From Fimbriimonadaceae bacterium (GTDB taxonomy: Bacteria; Armatimonadota; Fimbriimonadia; Fimbriimonadales; Fimbriimonadaceae), in assembly GCA_019454105.1 (NCBI GenBank), contig CP075364.1, forward strand, positions 2,669,362 through 2,733,361: a stretch of 64,000 nt of DNA, in the 5' to 3' direction. This document shows, piece by piece, positions 52,377 to 60,733 of this stretch. Within the stretch, counting starts at the first letter, position 1. Every line of letters begins with the position of its first letter. The notes under the pieces are model-generated. The model searched no databases. It saw only the letters and a list, made by a program, of their open reading frames with translations, and was not told where the DNA came from. Position numbers and translations under genes: made by a program.

Positions 52377-53072
52377 TTGGGCACGCAGTTCCGAGCTTTT
52401 GCCTCGCTTTTGCATCGGCGAGACCCGTCAGTCCGTGACGGGTACACGGCCATCGGTTGCTTCTTGGCGGGCTTGATCGTCCTTGGCTTGGGCGTGGCCT
52501 TTCAAGTGACGCAGAATGCCGTTTGGCTGTCCGCGGCGGCTGTTGTTGCTGTGGCCGCCGTAGCAATGGTAAAACGGCCCAAACGTGGGCCCGATCGGGG
52601 GGACGTTTTTGAGAACCTTTTGCGCCAGTTGGCGAGTTTTGAGGCTCAAGGAACTTTGGAAAGTCGGGTCCACCCCGAGCTCTCGGCAAAATTGGAACGC
52701 GGGGCGGCGGCTGTCTTGGAGATCGAGACCCTTGCGAAGGCGCTTCCAGACAAGAGCCTGGCCGAACGCTGTTTTGAGGCGAGCACTGAGGCGCTCTGGG
52801 ACTCTGTTTGGGCCGGTCGCCACTTGGTACGTCTCAAGGGCCACCGCGTGAAGACGTTCGAGAAAAAGTGTGCGGACGAAAGCTTTGGGGTCACGGCCCT
52901 GGCAAACGTCGAATCGCTGGTCCAAGAGATCGAGGCGCTGCGTCAAGGCCTGAGGCCAGAGGGTCTTGAAAAGACCGCCACACTCACCGGGATTCAACTC
53001 GCTCTCGAACACTTGGACGATCACCTGCGAGCAGAGAAGGAAGAGCGGCAGTCCGCTGAAACGAGGCTCTAA
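52377..53072 (+). CDS. Membrane protein with a cytoplasmic helical domain
   Basis: A 231-residue protein from TTG 52377. Two helices (AIGCFLAGLIVLGLGVAFQV and AVWLSAAAVVAVAAVAMV) form a hairpin. About 150 residues of charged helical sequence follow (FENLLRQLASFEAQGTLESRVHPELSAKLERGAAAVLEIETLAKALP). The gene ends two bases before the RNase P RNA on the other strand. I recognise no family. The position after the PilB-type ATPase suggests, weakly, a link to pili. Confidence 0.55.
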   Translation: MGTQFRAFASLLHRRDPSVRDGYTAIGCFLAGLIVLGLGVAFQVTQNAVWLSAAAVVAVAAVAMVKRPKRGPDRGDVFENLLRQLASFEAQGTLESRVHPELSAKLERGAAAVLEIETLAKALPDKSLAERCFEASTEALWDSVWAGRHLVRLKGHRVKTFEKKCADESFGVTALANVESLVQEIEALRQGLRPEGLEKTATLTGIQLALEHLDDHLRAEKEERQSAETRL

Positions 53073-53073
53073 G

Positions 53074-53389
<316 letters not shown>

Positions 53390-53437
53390 AACTTTGATTA
53401 TGACTGATCGTAGGCCAAAGACCTGTCACAATCAGCC

Positions 53438-53953
53438 TTGCGGGTGACGCATCACGAACACGAGCCCACGAACCCGGAGGTAGTCGAGGAGGACGAGCTA
53501 CGTGAACTTCTCGACCGATTGCATATGCCCCCGGAACTCTTCTTGGACGATCACCTTCAAACAAAGGTCAAGATCACTGACGTGGTGGAAGCGACCAGCT
53601 TCAGCACCGGTGAAGTCCGCAAAGCCCTCGCCGATCTCCGAGAGGAGCGGCTCACCCGAGTTCTCCGCGAGCTAGAGGAGCCGCTCTATCGAGTCGAACG
53701 GCCGGGGCACCCGCCGCCGGATCCAGCCGCCAGAAGCGGTCCAGGGCAATGGCACGCGATGAGAGATTCGATCCTCAACGATTTGCCTCAGGTCGGGATG
53801 GTCGTCGTGCGGCAGAAGAAGGAACTGAGCCCCGAAGAGCGACAGCAGGAGCAGGATCACCATCGGATCTCGAACATCGTTCTTTGGGGGCTTTTGATCC
53901 TGATGACAACCTTGATCGTCAGTATGGTGATTCCGATCCTTGCAGGCCGCTGA
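53438..53953 (+). CDS. Tail-anchored protein of unknown function
   Basis: About 171 residues. The N-terminal half is acidic (PEVVEEDELRELLDRLHMPPELFLDDHLQTKVKITDVVEATSFSTGEVRKAL) and resembles a winged-helix-like fold. The C-terminus is a single helix (IVLWGLLILMTTLIVSMVIPIL) followed by a few residues, so it is tail-anchored. TTG 53438 or GTG 53444 may be the start. It is divergent from the RNase P RNA and lies 60 bases upstream of cysS. Confidence 0.55.
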   Translation: MRVTHHEHEPTNPEVVEEDELRELLDRLHMPPELFLDDHLQTKVKITDVVEATSFSTGEVRKALADLREERLTRVLRELEEPLYRVERPGHPPPDPAARSGPGQWHAMRDSILNDLPQVGMVVVRQKKELSPEERQQEQDHHRISNIVLWGLLILMTTLIVSMVIPILAGR

Positions 53954-54012
53954 GGTTGTGAACCAGCCTGGCCTATCGGATGTCAAGGCTCGCCGGTACC
54001 CTGGGTTGGCCC

Positions 54013-55530
54013 ATGGCCGAGCGCGAGTTCAAGCTCTACGACACGATGACGCGGCAGGTTCGGCCGCTCCAGCCTCTGGAACCGGGCCACCTGAAGTTCT
54101 ACACCTGCGGACCGACGGTCTACAGCTACGCCCACATCGGGAACTTCCGCTCGTTCTTGGCCGCTGACTTGGTGGCGCGGACGGCCCGAGCCCTCGGTTG
54201 GCGCGTGAGCTGGGTCACCAACATCACCGATGTCGGGCACCTCACGCAAGACGACGTCGCCGACGCCGGCGGCGAGGACCGGATGGAGAAAGCGCTGAAA
54301 AGCAAAGAAGGCGAGAGGTTCGCCAACGTCTGGGACTTGGCCGAGTTCTACACGAGGGCCTATCTTGAGGATTGGGCTCGATTGAACCTCTCCGAGCCGA
54401 CTGTTCGGCCCAAGGCGACCCAGCATGTCCGTGAGCAGATCCTGATGGCTTTGGCCCTGGTAGAGCGGGGCAACGCCTATGAGACGCCGACCGGGGTCTA
54501 CTTTGACGTCGAAAGCCAGCCCGACTATGGCAAGCTCAGCGGGAACACGCGCGACAAGCTGCAAGAGGCCGTCCGTGACGTCGTGCTCGACGAGAACAAG
54601 CGCCGCCAGGCCGATTTCGCGCTTTGGAAAAAGGACGACAAGCATTTGATGCAATGGTTCTCTCCCTGGGGCTGGGGCTTTCCCGGATGGCACATCGAGT
54701 GCTCAGCCATGGCTCGGGCTTACCTGGGGGACACGATCGACCTTCACAGCGGTGGCGAGGACAACGCCTTCCCTCACCACGAGTGCGAGATCGCCCAGAG
54801 CGAGGCGTTCACTGGCAAACCTTTCGCCAACCATTGGATGCACGTCAGGTTCCTTCAGGTCGAGGGCGAGAAGATGGCCAAGTCCGCCGGCAACTTCTTC
54901 ACTGTCCGGGACTTGATCGGCGAAGGGTTCGACCCAATCGCCCTACGCTATGCACTCATCAGCGTGCCCTACGGCAAGCCGATGAACTTCACGATCCAGC
55001 TGCTTCGGGACGCTGAGGGCAATGTTGGGAGGTTCCGTGAGGCCCGCCGCCGGGCGGCGGGCTCCGCTCTACTCCCCTCATCTTCGGGGGCTGCGCCCCC
55101 TGCAGACGCGGGGGGGGATTCCGGAGCCGAGCTTGCGGCCAACCTCGACCGAATCTACGACGAAGCCCTGGAAGCCATGTGCCACGACCTCAACACGTCG
55201 GTCGCCATCGCCAAGGCCCTGGAGGGCGTCAAGGCGGTGCTCAGGGAGCCGTCGCTCGACGGAAGCATGGGCGAGGCTGCTGTGCGGTTCTTAGACCAGG
55301 TCGAGGCTCTCCTTGGGATATGCCCTGTGGAGCGAGACGATGCCGGGGCTTGCGAGACGGCTTTGATCGACGGTCGTGCGATCGAATCGTGGATCGACGA
55401 ACGCACGGCGGCGAAGTCCGCCAAGGACTTTGCTCGGGCCGACGCGATCCGGGAGAAGCTTGCTTCCGAGGGGATCGAGCTGCGGGACAGCCCGGAGGGC
55501 ACGACCTGGAGCCGGAAGCCTAAGCTCTAA
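54013..55530 (+). CDS. cysS: Cysteinyl-tRNA synthetase
   Basis: A 505-residue class I synthetase. HIGH-type motif AHIGNFRSF (about residue 38), zinc ligands in FYTCGPTVY and CSAM...HHECE, and KMSKS-type KMAKSAGN (about 292) are present. The C-terminal DALR-like region is intact (FARADAIREKLASEGIEL). ATG 54013 is chosen; ATG 53980 would add 11 residues. About 25 low-complexity residues near residue 350 (SALLPSSSGAAPP...) sit in a GC-rich repeat-like insertion of unknown origin. Other cysS genes lack it. Confidence 0.94.
   Translation: MAEREFKLYDTMTRQVRPLQPLEPGHLKFYTCGPTVYSYAHIGNFRSFLAADLVARTARALGWRVSWVTNITDVGHLTQDDVADAGGEDRMEKALKSKEGERFANVWDLAEFYTRAYLEDWARLNLSEPTVRPKATQHVREQILMALALVERGNAYETPTGVYFDVESQPDYGKLSGNTRDKLQEAVRDVVLDENKRRQADFALWKKDDKHLMQWFSPWGWGFPGWHIECSAMARAYLGDTIDLHSGGEDNAFPHHECEIAQSEAFTGKPFANHWMHVRFLQVEGEKMAKSAGNFFTVRDLIGEGFDPIALRYALISVPYGKPMNFTIQLLRDAEGNVGRFREARRRAAGSALLPSSSGAAPPADAGGDSGAELAANLDRIYDEALEAMCHDLNTSVAIAKALEGVKAVLREPSLDGSMGEAAVRFLDQVEALLGICPVERDDAGACETALIDGRAIESWIDERTAAKSAKDFARADAIREKLASEGIELRDSPEGTTWSRKPKL
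55045..55117. repeat. GC-rich, hairpin-forming insertion inside cysS
   Basis: The sequence changes to CTCCCCTC, GGGGGCTGCGCCCCC and a run of seven or more G. It contains a short perfect inverted repeat (GGGGGCTGCGCCCCC) and keeps the reading frame. This looks like a small intergenic-repeat-type element that has become part of the coding sequence. Confidence 0.45.
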
Positions 55531-55537
55531 GGCAGCT

Positions 55538-56890
55538 TTACTTCGTCAACACCCATTCGTCCGTGCATCGGCCGTCGGTGCCCAGATGCCGATAGGTGAG
55601 CTTCCGGTCGTCGATGTCCATCACGCCGAACCCATGACCGGCTTTGTAGACGGCGGTCCAGGGCTTCCACGTATCGGGCTTGTCGGCGAACTGAGGGTCA
55701 TAAATTGGCCCTCCCCCAGCTCCTTCGATGACGAAGACGATTCCCCGGGTCTTCGTCACCGTGCGGCCGTCGAACTTTCGATCCAACTTCCAGTCGCCCT
55801 TCGCCAGTCGGTCTGAGGAGGCTCCTTCCATGCCGTCGATCAAGACTGGGTGCGTCCGTTGATAGTTGTGGACGTGTCCGCAAAAGACGACGTCCACGCC
55901 CCCTTTGGCCAAAGTCTCGACCACGCTCCTCATCGCACGATAGTCTTGATCCTTCTTGGAAGAATGAAAAGGAGGCTGGTGCCAACTCGCGAACCGCCAC
56001 GTCTTCTTTCGGCCCTTCTCAAGCTCTCTTTCAAGCCAGCCGCGCATGACCGGGTCGTTCCAATTGACATAGGGATTGGCGTCAAGAACGACCCAAAACG
56101 TGTCGCCGAACTCGAAACTGAAGTTGGCGGCCCGCGGATAGCTCGGGCCTGCGTTCGACAGGAACCGCTTTTGGGCCTCAACCGGGCCAGACAGGACCGG
56201 CGTGTTCTTGGCCCCCGGTACTGTCAGGGGACCGTTCAACGGCTGGTTCCAATAATAGAAGTAGGCCAGCGCGTCCGGGTACTTCCCAAGGTTGCGGTAA
56301 AGCGTATCGTGGTTACCGGGAACGGCGACGGTCACCGATTGCGAAGCCAATGGGGCTCCGCGCGACGGCCCGGGTGTTGTCTCGAAGTACTGTGGCCAAA
56401 AGCGGGTCCGGTATTCGCTCACCCGACCGTGATCGTAAACGATGTCGCCCGTGATCAAGGTGAGTTGTGGCTTTTGGAGCCAGGCTTGGTGGGCGACCTC
56501 CTTCTGTTGTCGGGTGCCGAAACCGCAATCGCCGAACACGACGGCCCTGAGCTTGCCAGTCTTGGGAAGGTCGAAACTGGACCGAAAGACCGTCGAGCCA
56601 CCCGACTGCACAGCATAGTGCACCGTCGAACCAGGTTCCGACGGACCGACTTGGGCGCTCCATACCTCGTGTGAAGGCGTGCTGGGAACGTCGACCGTGC
56701 GAAGTTGGGTCGCTTCGGCGAACTGGTCCCTTCCGAAAGCAACTCGGAACGATTTCCGAGGCTTGGAAGCCCAAACAATGGCCGCTGTCCCGGGGGCTCC
56801 CGAGCCCAGTTGCACGGACGGTCGGGCGACGAAGATGTCGTCGGCGATCTGCCCTTGGGCCAGGACGAGACCGACCAGGAAAGGGGTCAC
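55538..56890 (-). CDS. Secreted purple-acid-phosphatase-like metallophosphoesterase
   Basis: A 450-residue protein from GTG 56890 with a signal peptide (TPFLVGLVLAQG). A fibronectin/purple acid phosphatase N-terminal domain (residues about 20-110) precedes the metallophosphatase core: VFGDCGF, GDIVYD, VPGNHDTL, VFCGHVHNYQR (GHxH). A GNHD is clear. It hydrolyses phosphate esters outside the cytoplasm; the substrate is unknown. It follows the two CxxC proteins on the same strand, 28 bases from the first. Confidence 0.88.
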   Translation of the reverse strand: MTPFLVGLVLAQGQIADDIFVARPSVQLGSGAPGTAAIVWASKPRKSFRVAFGRDQFAEATQLRTVDVPSTPSHEVWSAQVGPSEPGSTVHYAVQSGGSTVFRSSFDLPKTGKLRAVVFGDCGFGTRQQKEVAHQAWLQKPQLTLITGDIVYDHGRVSEYRTRFWPQYFETTPGPSRGAPLASQSVTVAVPGNHDTLYRNLGKYPDALAYFYYWNQPLNGPLTVPGAKNTPVLSGPVEAQKRFLSNAGPSYPRAANFSFEFGDTFWVVLDANPYVNWNDPVMRGWLERELEKGRKKTWRFASWHQPPFHSSKKDQDYRAMRSVVETLAKGGVDVVFCGHVHNYQRTHPVLIDGMEGASSDRLAKGDWKLDRKFDGRTVTKTRGIVFVIEGAGGGPIYDPQFADKPDTWKPWTAVYKAGHGFGVMDIDDRKLTYRHLGTDGRCTDEWVLTK

Positions 56891-56918
56891 AGCCTCATTC
56901 TGGCCCAGGGGCCAACCT

Positions 56919-57488
56919 TCACTTCTTGGTCGTGACGCCAGCGATGGCCCGGTCGAGCTTGGCCAGGGCAGTGGCATCGCCCGTCAGGTTCACGAAGTTG
57001 GCGGTCACTTTACGCTTGTCGTAAACGAGGACGGTGTTCTTTGTCGCTGCGCTCAGGTCGATCTTATAGTCCTTGACAGCTGGCTCCTTTGAGGGGACCC
57101 AGGTCAAACTGACGTTCTTCAACCCGTTGGAAGTGGCGAGGCTCGTCAGGCGCTGGGTGGGGGCCTTTCCAGACTTCTCGACAAAGACGAAATACGCCTT
57201 GAACTGGTCTCGCGGGCCGCGGCTGGCGTTCAGCTTGGCGATGTGCGACTCGAGCCGCTTGGCGATCGGGCCGAGGTTGGCGTTGGTGTCGTTGGTGACC
57301 CAGACGACCACAGCCGGGTTGAACGGGTACTTGCACACCATGCAGGTGTCTGTGCCCTTCTCCGGTCCGGTCACGTGGTGGGGGTCAAAGGCGGAGGCCA
57401 TCTCGCCTGGCTGAAGGCCAGACCGGACGGCTCCGGCAACGGCAAAGGCGGCCACACTGGCCAGGGCGATGACGGTGGTGTTTCTCAT
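56919..57488 (-). CDS. Secreted CxxC thioredoxin-like protein (copy 1)
   Basis: A 189-residue exported protein with a signal peptide (VIALASVAAFAVAGAV). It has FDPHHVTGPEKGTDTCMVCKYPFNPAVVVWV, where the CxxC pair begins a thioredoxin-like domain, and FKAYFVFVEKSG with SLTWVPSK. Its neighbour at 57543 is homologous. A strong hairpin terminator separates the two genes. Related proteins occur in Planctomycetes; the function is not known, possibly disulfide or metal handling. Confidence 0.65.
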   Translation of the reverse strand: MRNTTVIALASVAAFAVAGAVRSGLQPGEMASAFDPHHVTGPEKGTDTCMVCKYPFNPAVVVWVTNDTNANLGPIAKRLESHIAKLNASRGPRDQFKAYFVFVEKSGKAPTQRLTSLATSNGLKNVSLTWVPSKEPAVKDYKIDLSAATKNTVLVYDKRKVTANFVNLTGDATALAKLDRAIAGVTTKK

Positions 57489-57497
57489 GGAGGGTGC

Positions 57498-57531
57498 AAA
57501 AAAGCCGGGCCCAACTCGAAGGGCCCGGCTT
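57498..57531 (-). terminator. Rho-independent terminator between the CxxC paralogues
   Basis: On the minus strand an 11-bp stem AAGCCGGGCCC / GGGCCCGGCTT with loop TTCGAGTT is followed by a run of T (TTTTTT in total). It matches an intrinsic terminator for the gene at 57543-58106, so the downstream copy probably needs its own promoter or read-through. Confidence 0.8.
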
Positions 57532-57542
57532 GGAACCGGGCC

Positions 57543-58106
57543 TTACTTCGCGATCCTGGCGACCATGTCGCAGATCGCTTCGCAACCGGCTTCGTCGCCC
57601 TTCACATTGGTGGCGGCTTTCACGACCTTCCAATCTTTGTAGGCGATAACCGTGTTCTTGACCGAGGAGTCAAGGTTGATCTTGTAGGCAGCGACGGCCT
57701 CGTCCTTCTTGCCCACGACGGCGAAGCTGACGTCCTTGGCGCCGCTCTTCTCGGCGACAGCCTGCATCTTGCCCGCGCAGGCCATGCAGTCCTTGCTCGG
57801 GCCGACATAGACGATCATGGCTTGGAATTCCTTGCCCTTGTGGCTCTCAACGTTTTGCTGGAGGCTCTTGGCGATCTTGACAAGGTTCTCTTCCGACTCG
57901 CCATTGACCCAAACTTGAACCTGTGGGCGGCTCTTGTAGGTGCAAGGGAAGCAAGCGTCCTTGCCAGCGAGCGGGCCAGCAACGAAGGTCGGGTGGAACG
58001 GGCTGACGGACTCGCCGATCTTGAGGCCGGACTCGACCGACTTGAAGGCAAATGCCGAGGCGACGATAGCGGCGGCGGCGACGCCGAGGCTGAGCTTGAG
58101 ATTCAT
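57543..58106 (-). CDS. Secreted CxxC thioredoxin-like protein (copy 2)
   Basis: A 187-residue paralogue of the previous gene with the same plan: signal peptide (LSLGVAAAAIVASAFA), SPFHPTFVAGPLAGKDACFPCTYKSRPQVQVWV, and a second CMAC pair near residue 95. Two more cysteines lie near the C-terminus (CEAICD). ATG 58106 is preceded by AGGAGAAACCGA, an excellent Shine-Dalgarno, so the frame upstream is not coding. Confidence 0.7.
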   Translation of the reverse strand: MNLKLSLGVAAAAIVASAFAFKSVESGLKIGESVSPFHPTFVAGPLAGKDACFPCTYKSRPQVQVWVNGESEENLVKIAKSLQQNVESHKGKEFQAMIVYVGPSKDCMACAGKMQAVAEKSGAKDVSFAVVGKKDEAVAAYKINLDSSVKNTVIAYKDWKVVKAATNVKGDEAGCEAICDMVARIAK

Positions 58107-58430
58107 TCGGTTTCTCCTGGAGTATCGATGAGAAAGCCCGTCAAAGGCTTCCTGCATCTGTACAAATCTTAGGACGTCTATAAAAAGTTCCCGGGTAACA
58201 GAGGGCCTACCGAAGAGGTAGGGCCATTGGCGGCCGGCATCGCGATCGGCCAGCGAACCAACAAGTCATGGACCCGCTGGTTTTCAAAGGGGCATTGGGG
58301 TGCGCCAGTTTCCGATCGGTTCGGCCGAACTATCGGCCTGGCCGCTACAGATGCAATTTAGCTCCGGTCAGAGGATCTCCTGTCGTCCGCTCCGCGGATC
58401 CGGTTGGGGAGATCACGGACTCCTGGCCTT
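58107..58430. other. Intergenic region of about 320 bases
   Basis: No supported gene. On the minus strand a segment GGAACTTTTTATAGACGTCCTAAGAT (58165-58190) is AT-rich and could be a promoter for the CxxC gene at 58106, but spacing does not fit a standard consensus. An imperfect hairpin (GGCCTACC/GGTAGGGCC) lies at about 58203-58224. Confidence 0.3.
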
Positions 58431-59198
58431 TCAGCTACCCTGCTGGCCCTGTTGGAGCCGCTTTTCAAGCGCGTCCAATTCAGCTTCGACGCCTTCGGCC
58501 GAGACGGTCTCGCTGGCGGTCGATGGCGCGGCGGTCGCCAAACCAAGCTTCTCTTCAAGCTTCTTAAGCTCCTCGTCGGCCGCAAAGTCCATCGCCTGAT
58601 CCTCCATCTGCATCATCTTGCCTTGAAGCGATCCGGCCATCATCTCCTGCCTCGCGGCAGCCTCGGCCTGCTTGTCCTTGATCTTGTCCCTGGCGGCGGC
58701 GAAGCTCCCCTCGTACTCGTTCTCGAAGGTCAGGCCCTCGAGGGTCTTGCTGATCGCCGATTGGATCTGGCTTTGCTTCCACTGGGCCTTGAGCGCAAGG
58801 GCCTCGGCTGTCTTGCGCCGGACTTCCTCCTCCTGGCGCTTGATCGCGACCTTCACCTGCTCGACCGTCTCGATGGCGGCGGCAAGGGTCGGGCGAAGCG
58901 ACTCGAGCGTGGCGTCGGTCGTGGCCTTTTCGCGAAGGAAGTTCCTGGCCAACTCCCGATTGCCCTGCTTCAGCGCGGTGGCGGCCTGCTGTTCCAATTG
59001 GGCCGATTTCCGCTGAGCCTCCTCCATCATGCCTTGAAGGCGGTTCTTTTGAGTGATCGCTTGGACCGCCTTCTCACGGTTAGCGACCAAAGCTTGAGTC
59101 ATGTCCCGGCGTGCTTGATCCAGCATGACCTCGGGATCCTCGAGCTTGTCCATGGCGCGGCCGAAGATCGCGCGGAGCCAGGCGAAGAAACGCTTCAT
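58431..59198 (-). CDS. pspA: Phage shock protein A / IM30 family protein
   Basis: A 255-residue, almost entirely helical protein: an amphipathic N-terminus (MKRFFAWLRAIFGRAMDKLEDPE), then long coiled-coil segments (QARRDMTQALVANREKAVQAI, AAAIETVEQVKVAIKRQEEEVR). PspA/Vipp1 proteins bind and stabilise the inner membrane. The extra 30 C-terminal residues are Ser/Ala/Glu-rich, unlike PspA of E. coli. A TGAGG precedes the ATG. Other psp genes are not seen. Confidence 0.93.
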   Translation of the reverse strand: MKRFFAWLRAIFGRAMDKLEDPEVMLDQARRDMTQALVANREKAVQAITQKNRLQGMMEEAQRKSAQLEQQAATALKQGNRELARNFLREKATTDATLESLRPTLAAAIETVEQVKVAIKRQEEEVRRKTAEALALKAQWKQSQIQSAISKTLEGLTFENEYEGSFAAARDKIKDKQAEAAARQEMMAGSLQGKMMQMEDQAMDFAADEELKKLEEKLGLATAAPSTASETVSAEGVEAELDALEKRLQQGQQGS

Positions 59199-59374
59199 GA
59201 ATGCCTCAGTTTAAGCCCCGGCATTATACATCCCGAACCAAGAGGGGCCCATGCTGGGCGAGTCCCATGGTTCTTGGGCCTGGGGCTGGTGACATCTGCG
59301 TTCTTGCCGACGTATCAAAGAGCAGTGGTTGGTCTCTTGGGCCGACCCTACCTTCACTTATCCCGGAAGTTGCC

Positions 59375-59992
59375 ATGAAACGATATGTTTACGCGGCCGT
59401 GATTTCGGCCGCCCTCACGCCCTCGATCTTCGCCCAGGTTGCTCTCAATATTGACGAGGAGGTCGCTGTTCCCAGCATTGGGGTTCCGACTCTCAATATT
59501 CTCGCGGTACGAGACGAGAACTTTGTCTCGGCGACCATCTCCGGTCGGCTCATCTCCGTCGTTGCGACGACGGCCGCCTTCGGGGACAACCTCATCTTCG
59601 CCTGGGCTGTTCAAAGCAACCAGGATTCGACCGGCAACATCGGCCGCGTGACGGTCAACGGTTGGACAGGCTTCACCTCGACTGTCGCCCAGCACAGTGC
59701 GGCATCCTTGTTCGGTAACGACGGGCAGGCCGTCAGGACCGCTGACAGGACGACCGCGGACACGCTTGGCTTCAACTTCAGCAAGGTCGGCCTTGACAAG
59801 TTGTCGCCTGGCACCAACAGCACGATCTTCTGGGCTCTGTCCGACGCCACGAGCTATCGCGACAGCTTGGCGAGCGTGATCAATGGGTCGGTGGCCCAGG
59901 TCTCCACGTTCGCTCCGGTACCGGAACCGGGCACGATGCTCGCTCTTGGAGCGGGACTTGCCGCCCTCGCCGCGCGACGCAAGCGCAGCTGA
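59375..59992 (+). CDS. PEP-CTERM sorting domain protein
   Basis: A 205-residue exported protein with a signal peptide (YVYAAVISAALTPSIFA), a beta-rich body, and a C-terminal PEP-CTERM signal: VPEPGTMLALGAGLAALAARRKRS (PEP motif, helix, basic cluster). Exosortase normally processes such proteins; none is in the window. ATG 59375 has a GGAAG seven bases upstream. A strong hairpin follows its stop. Confidence 0.85.
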   Translation: MKRYVYAAVISAALTPSIFAQVALNIDEEVAVPSIGVPTLNILAVRDENFVSATISGRLISVVATTAAFGDNLIFAWAVQSNQDSTGNIGRVTVNGWTGFTSTVAQHSAASLFGNDGQAVRTADRTTADTLGFNFSKVGLDKLSPGTNSTIFWALSDATSYRDSLASVINGSVAQVSTFAPVPEPGTMLALGAGLAALAARRKRS

Positions 59993-60011
59993 TTTCCGCT
60001 TGAACGACGAA

Positions 60012-60039
60012 GGGCCTCGTCCCCCTGGGGACGGGGCCC
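60012..60039. terminator. Hairpin between the convergent PEP-CTERM and methyltransferase genes
   Basis: GGGCCTCGTCCCC (60012-60024) pairs with GGGGACGGGGCCC (60027-60039), with one T-G pair and innermost bases forming the loop. It separates two convergent genes and could terminate both. It borders the last codon of the minus-strand gene. Confidence 0.55.
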
Positions 60040-60696
60040 CTATCGTCTTTGAGCCACCAGGAGCCCGTCCCGGATCGGTACGACGGAGCTCACCCAACGG
60101 TCATCGGTCGACATCATGGTCGTGAACCGGCGAATAGCCTCAGTCGAGCTGTCATTTTGGATCGGATCGATCACCTTTCCGCTCCAGACGACATTGTCAG
60201 TGATGAAGAGCCCTCCCGGGCGAAGACGGGAATGAACGGTCTCGACCGTGTCTGGATAAGCCTCCTTGTCGATGTCGTTGAAGATCAGGTCAAACGTCTC
60301 CTCGGTCGAACGAAGGGCGCCGAGGGCTTCGGCGACTGTGTAGGCGATCTCCGTTCGAGCCCCGGAACCGTGGGGCGGGTAACCCAGCCGTCCAAGATGC
60401 CCGCGAGCGCGGTCCGAGAGATCCTCGTCCCAAACGACATGGTGGACCAGTCCGCCCCCGTTCTCGTCAACGGCGCGGGCGAACCACGCGGTCGAATACC
60501 CATATCCCGATCCCAGCTCAAAGACCCGTCTCGCGCCAGCGAGCCGCGCGAGGAGATAGCAGAAGTGGCAAGACGCTGGGCCAAGGATCGGAAAGTTGGT
60601 TTCCGCCGCATAACGCTCCATCTCGACAAGTTCCGGGTGCCGGGGCGGCACGAGCGAGTCAAGATACGGTCGCAAGTCGGAATAGGCGAAGCCCAT
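60040..60696 (-). CDS. O-methyltransferase (class I SAM, CCoAOMT-like)
   Basis: A 218-residue SAM methyltransferase. Motif I is VFELGSGYGYSTAWFA. ALGALRSTEETFDLIFNDIDKEAYPDT resembles motif II and the metal-binding DxxxY region of caffeoyl-CoA-type O-methyltransferases. LRPGGLFITDNVVWSG is motif III. The start ATG 60696 follows an out-of-frame tail of the opposite gene; the longer frame is not coding. The substrate is unknown. It is divergent from the GlcF-like gene (37 bases between the starts). Confidence 0.85.
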   Translation of the reverse strand: MGFAYSDLRPYLDSLVPPRHPELVEMERYAAETNFPILGPASCHFCYLLARLAGARRVFELGSGYGYSTAWFARAVDENGGGLVHHVVWDEDLSDRARGHLGRLGYPPHGSGARTEIAYTVAEALGALRSTEETFDLIFNDIDKEAYPDTVETVHSRLRPGGLFITDNVVWSGKVIDPIQNDSSTEAIRRFTTMMSTDDRWVSSVVPIRDGLLVAQRR

Positions 60697-60733
60697 CCTC
60701 GGATTGTGGCCCTTCGCGACGCCATAATGGGCC

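Noticed and set aside
58160-58200. ECF-sigma-type promoter GGAAC...CGTC before the CxxC gene
   Set aside because: The spacing between the two elements is about ten bases, too short for an ECF promoter.
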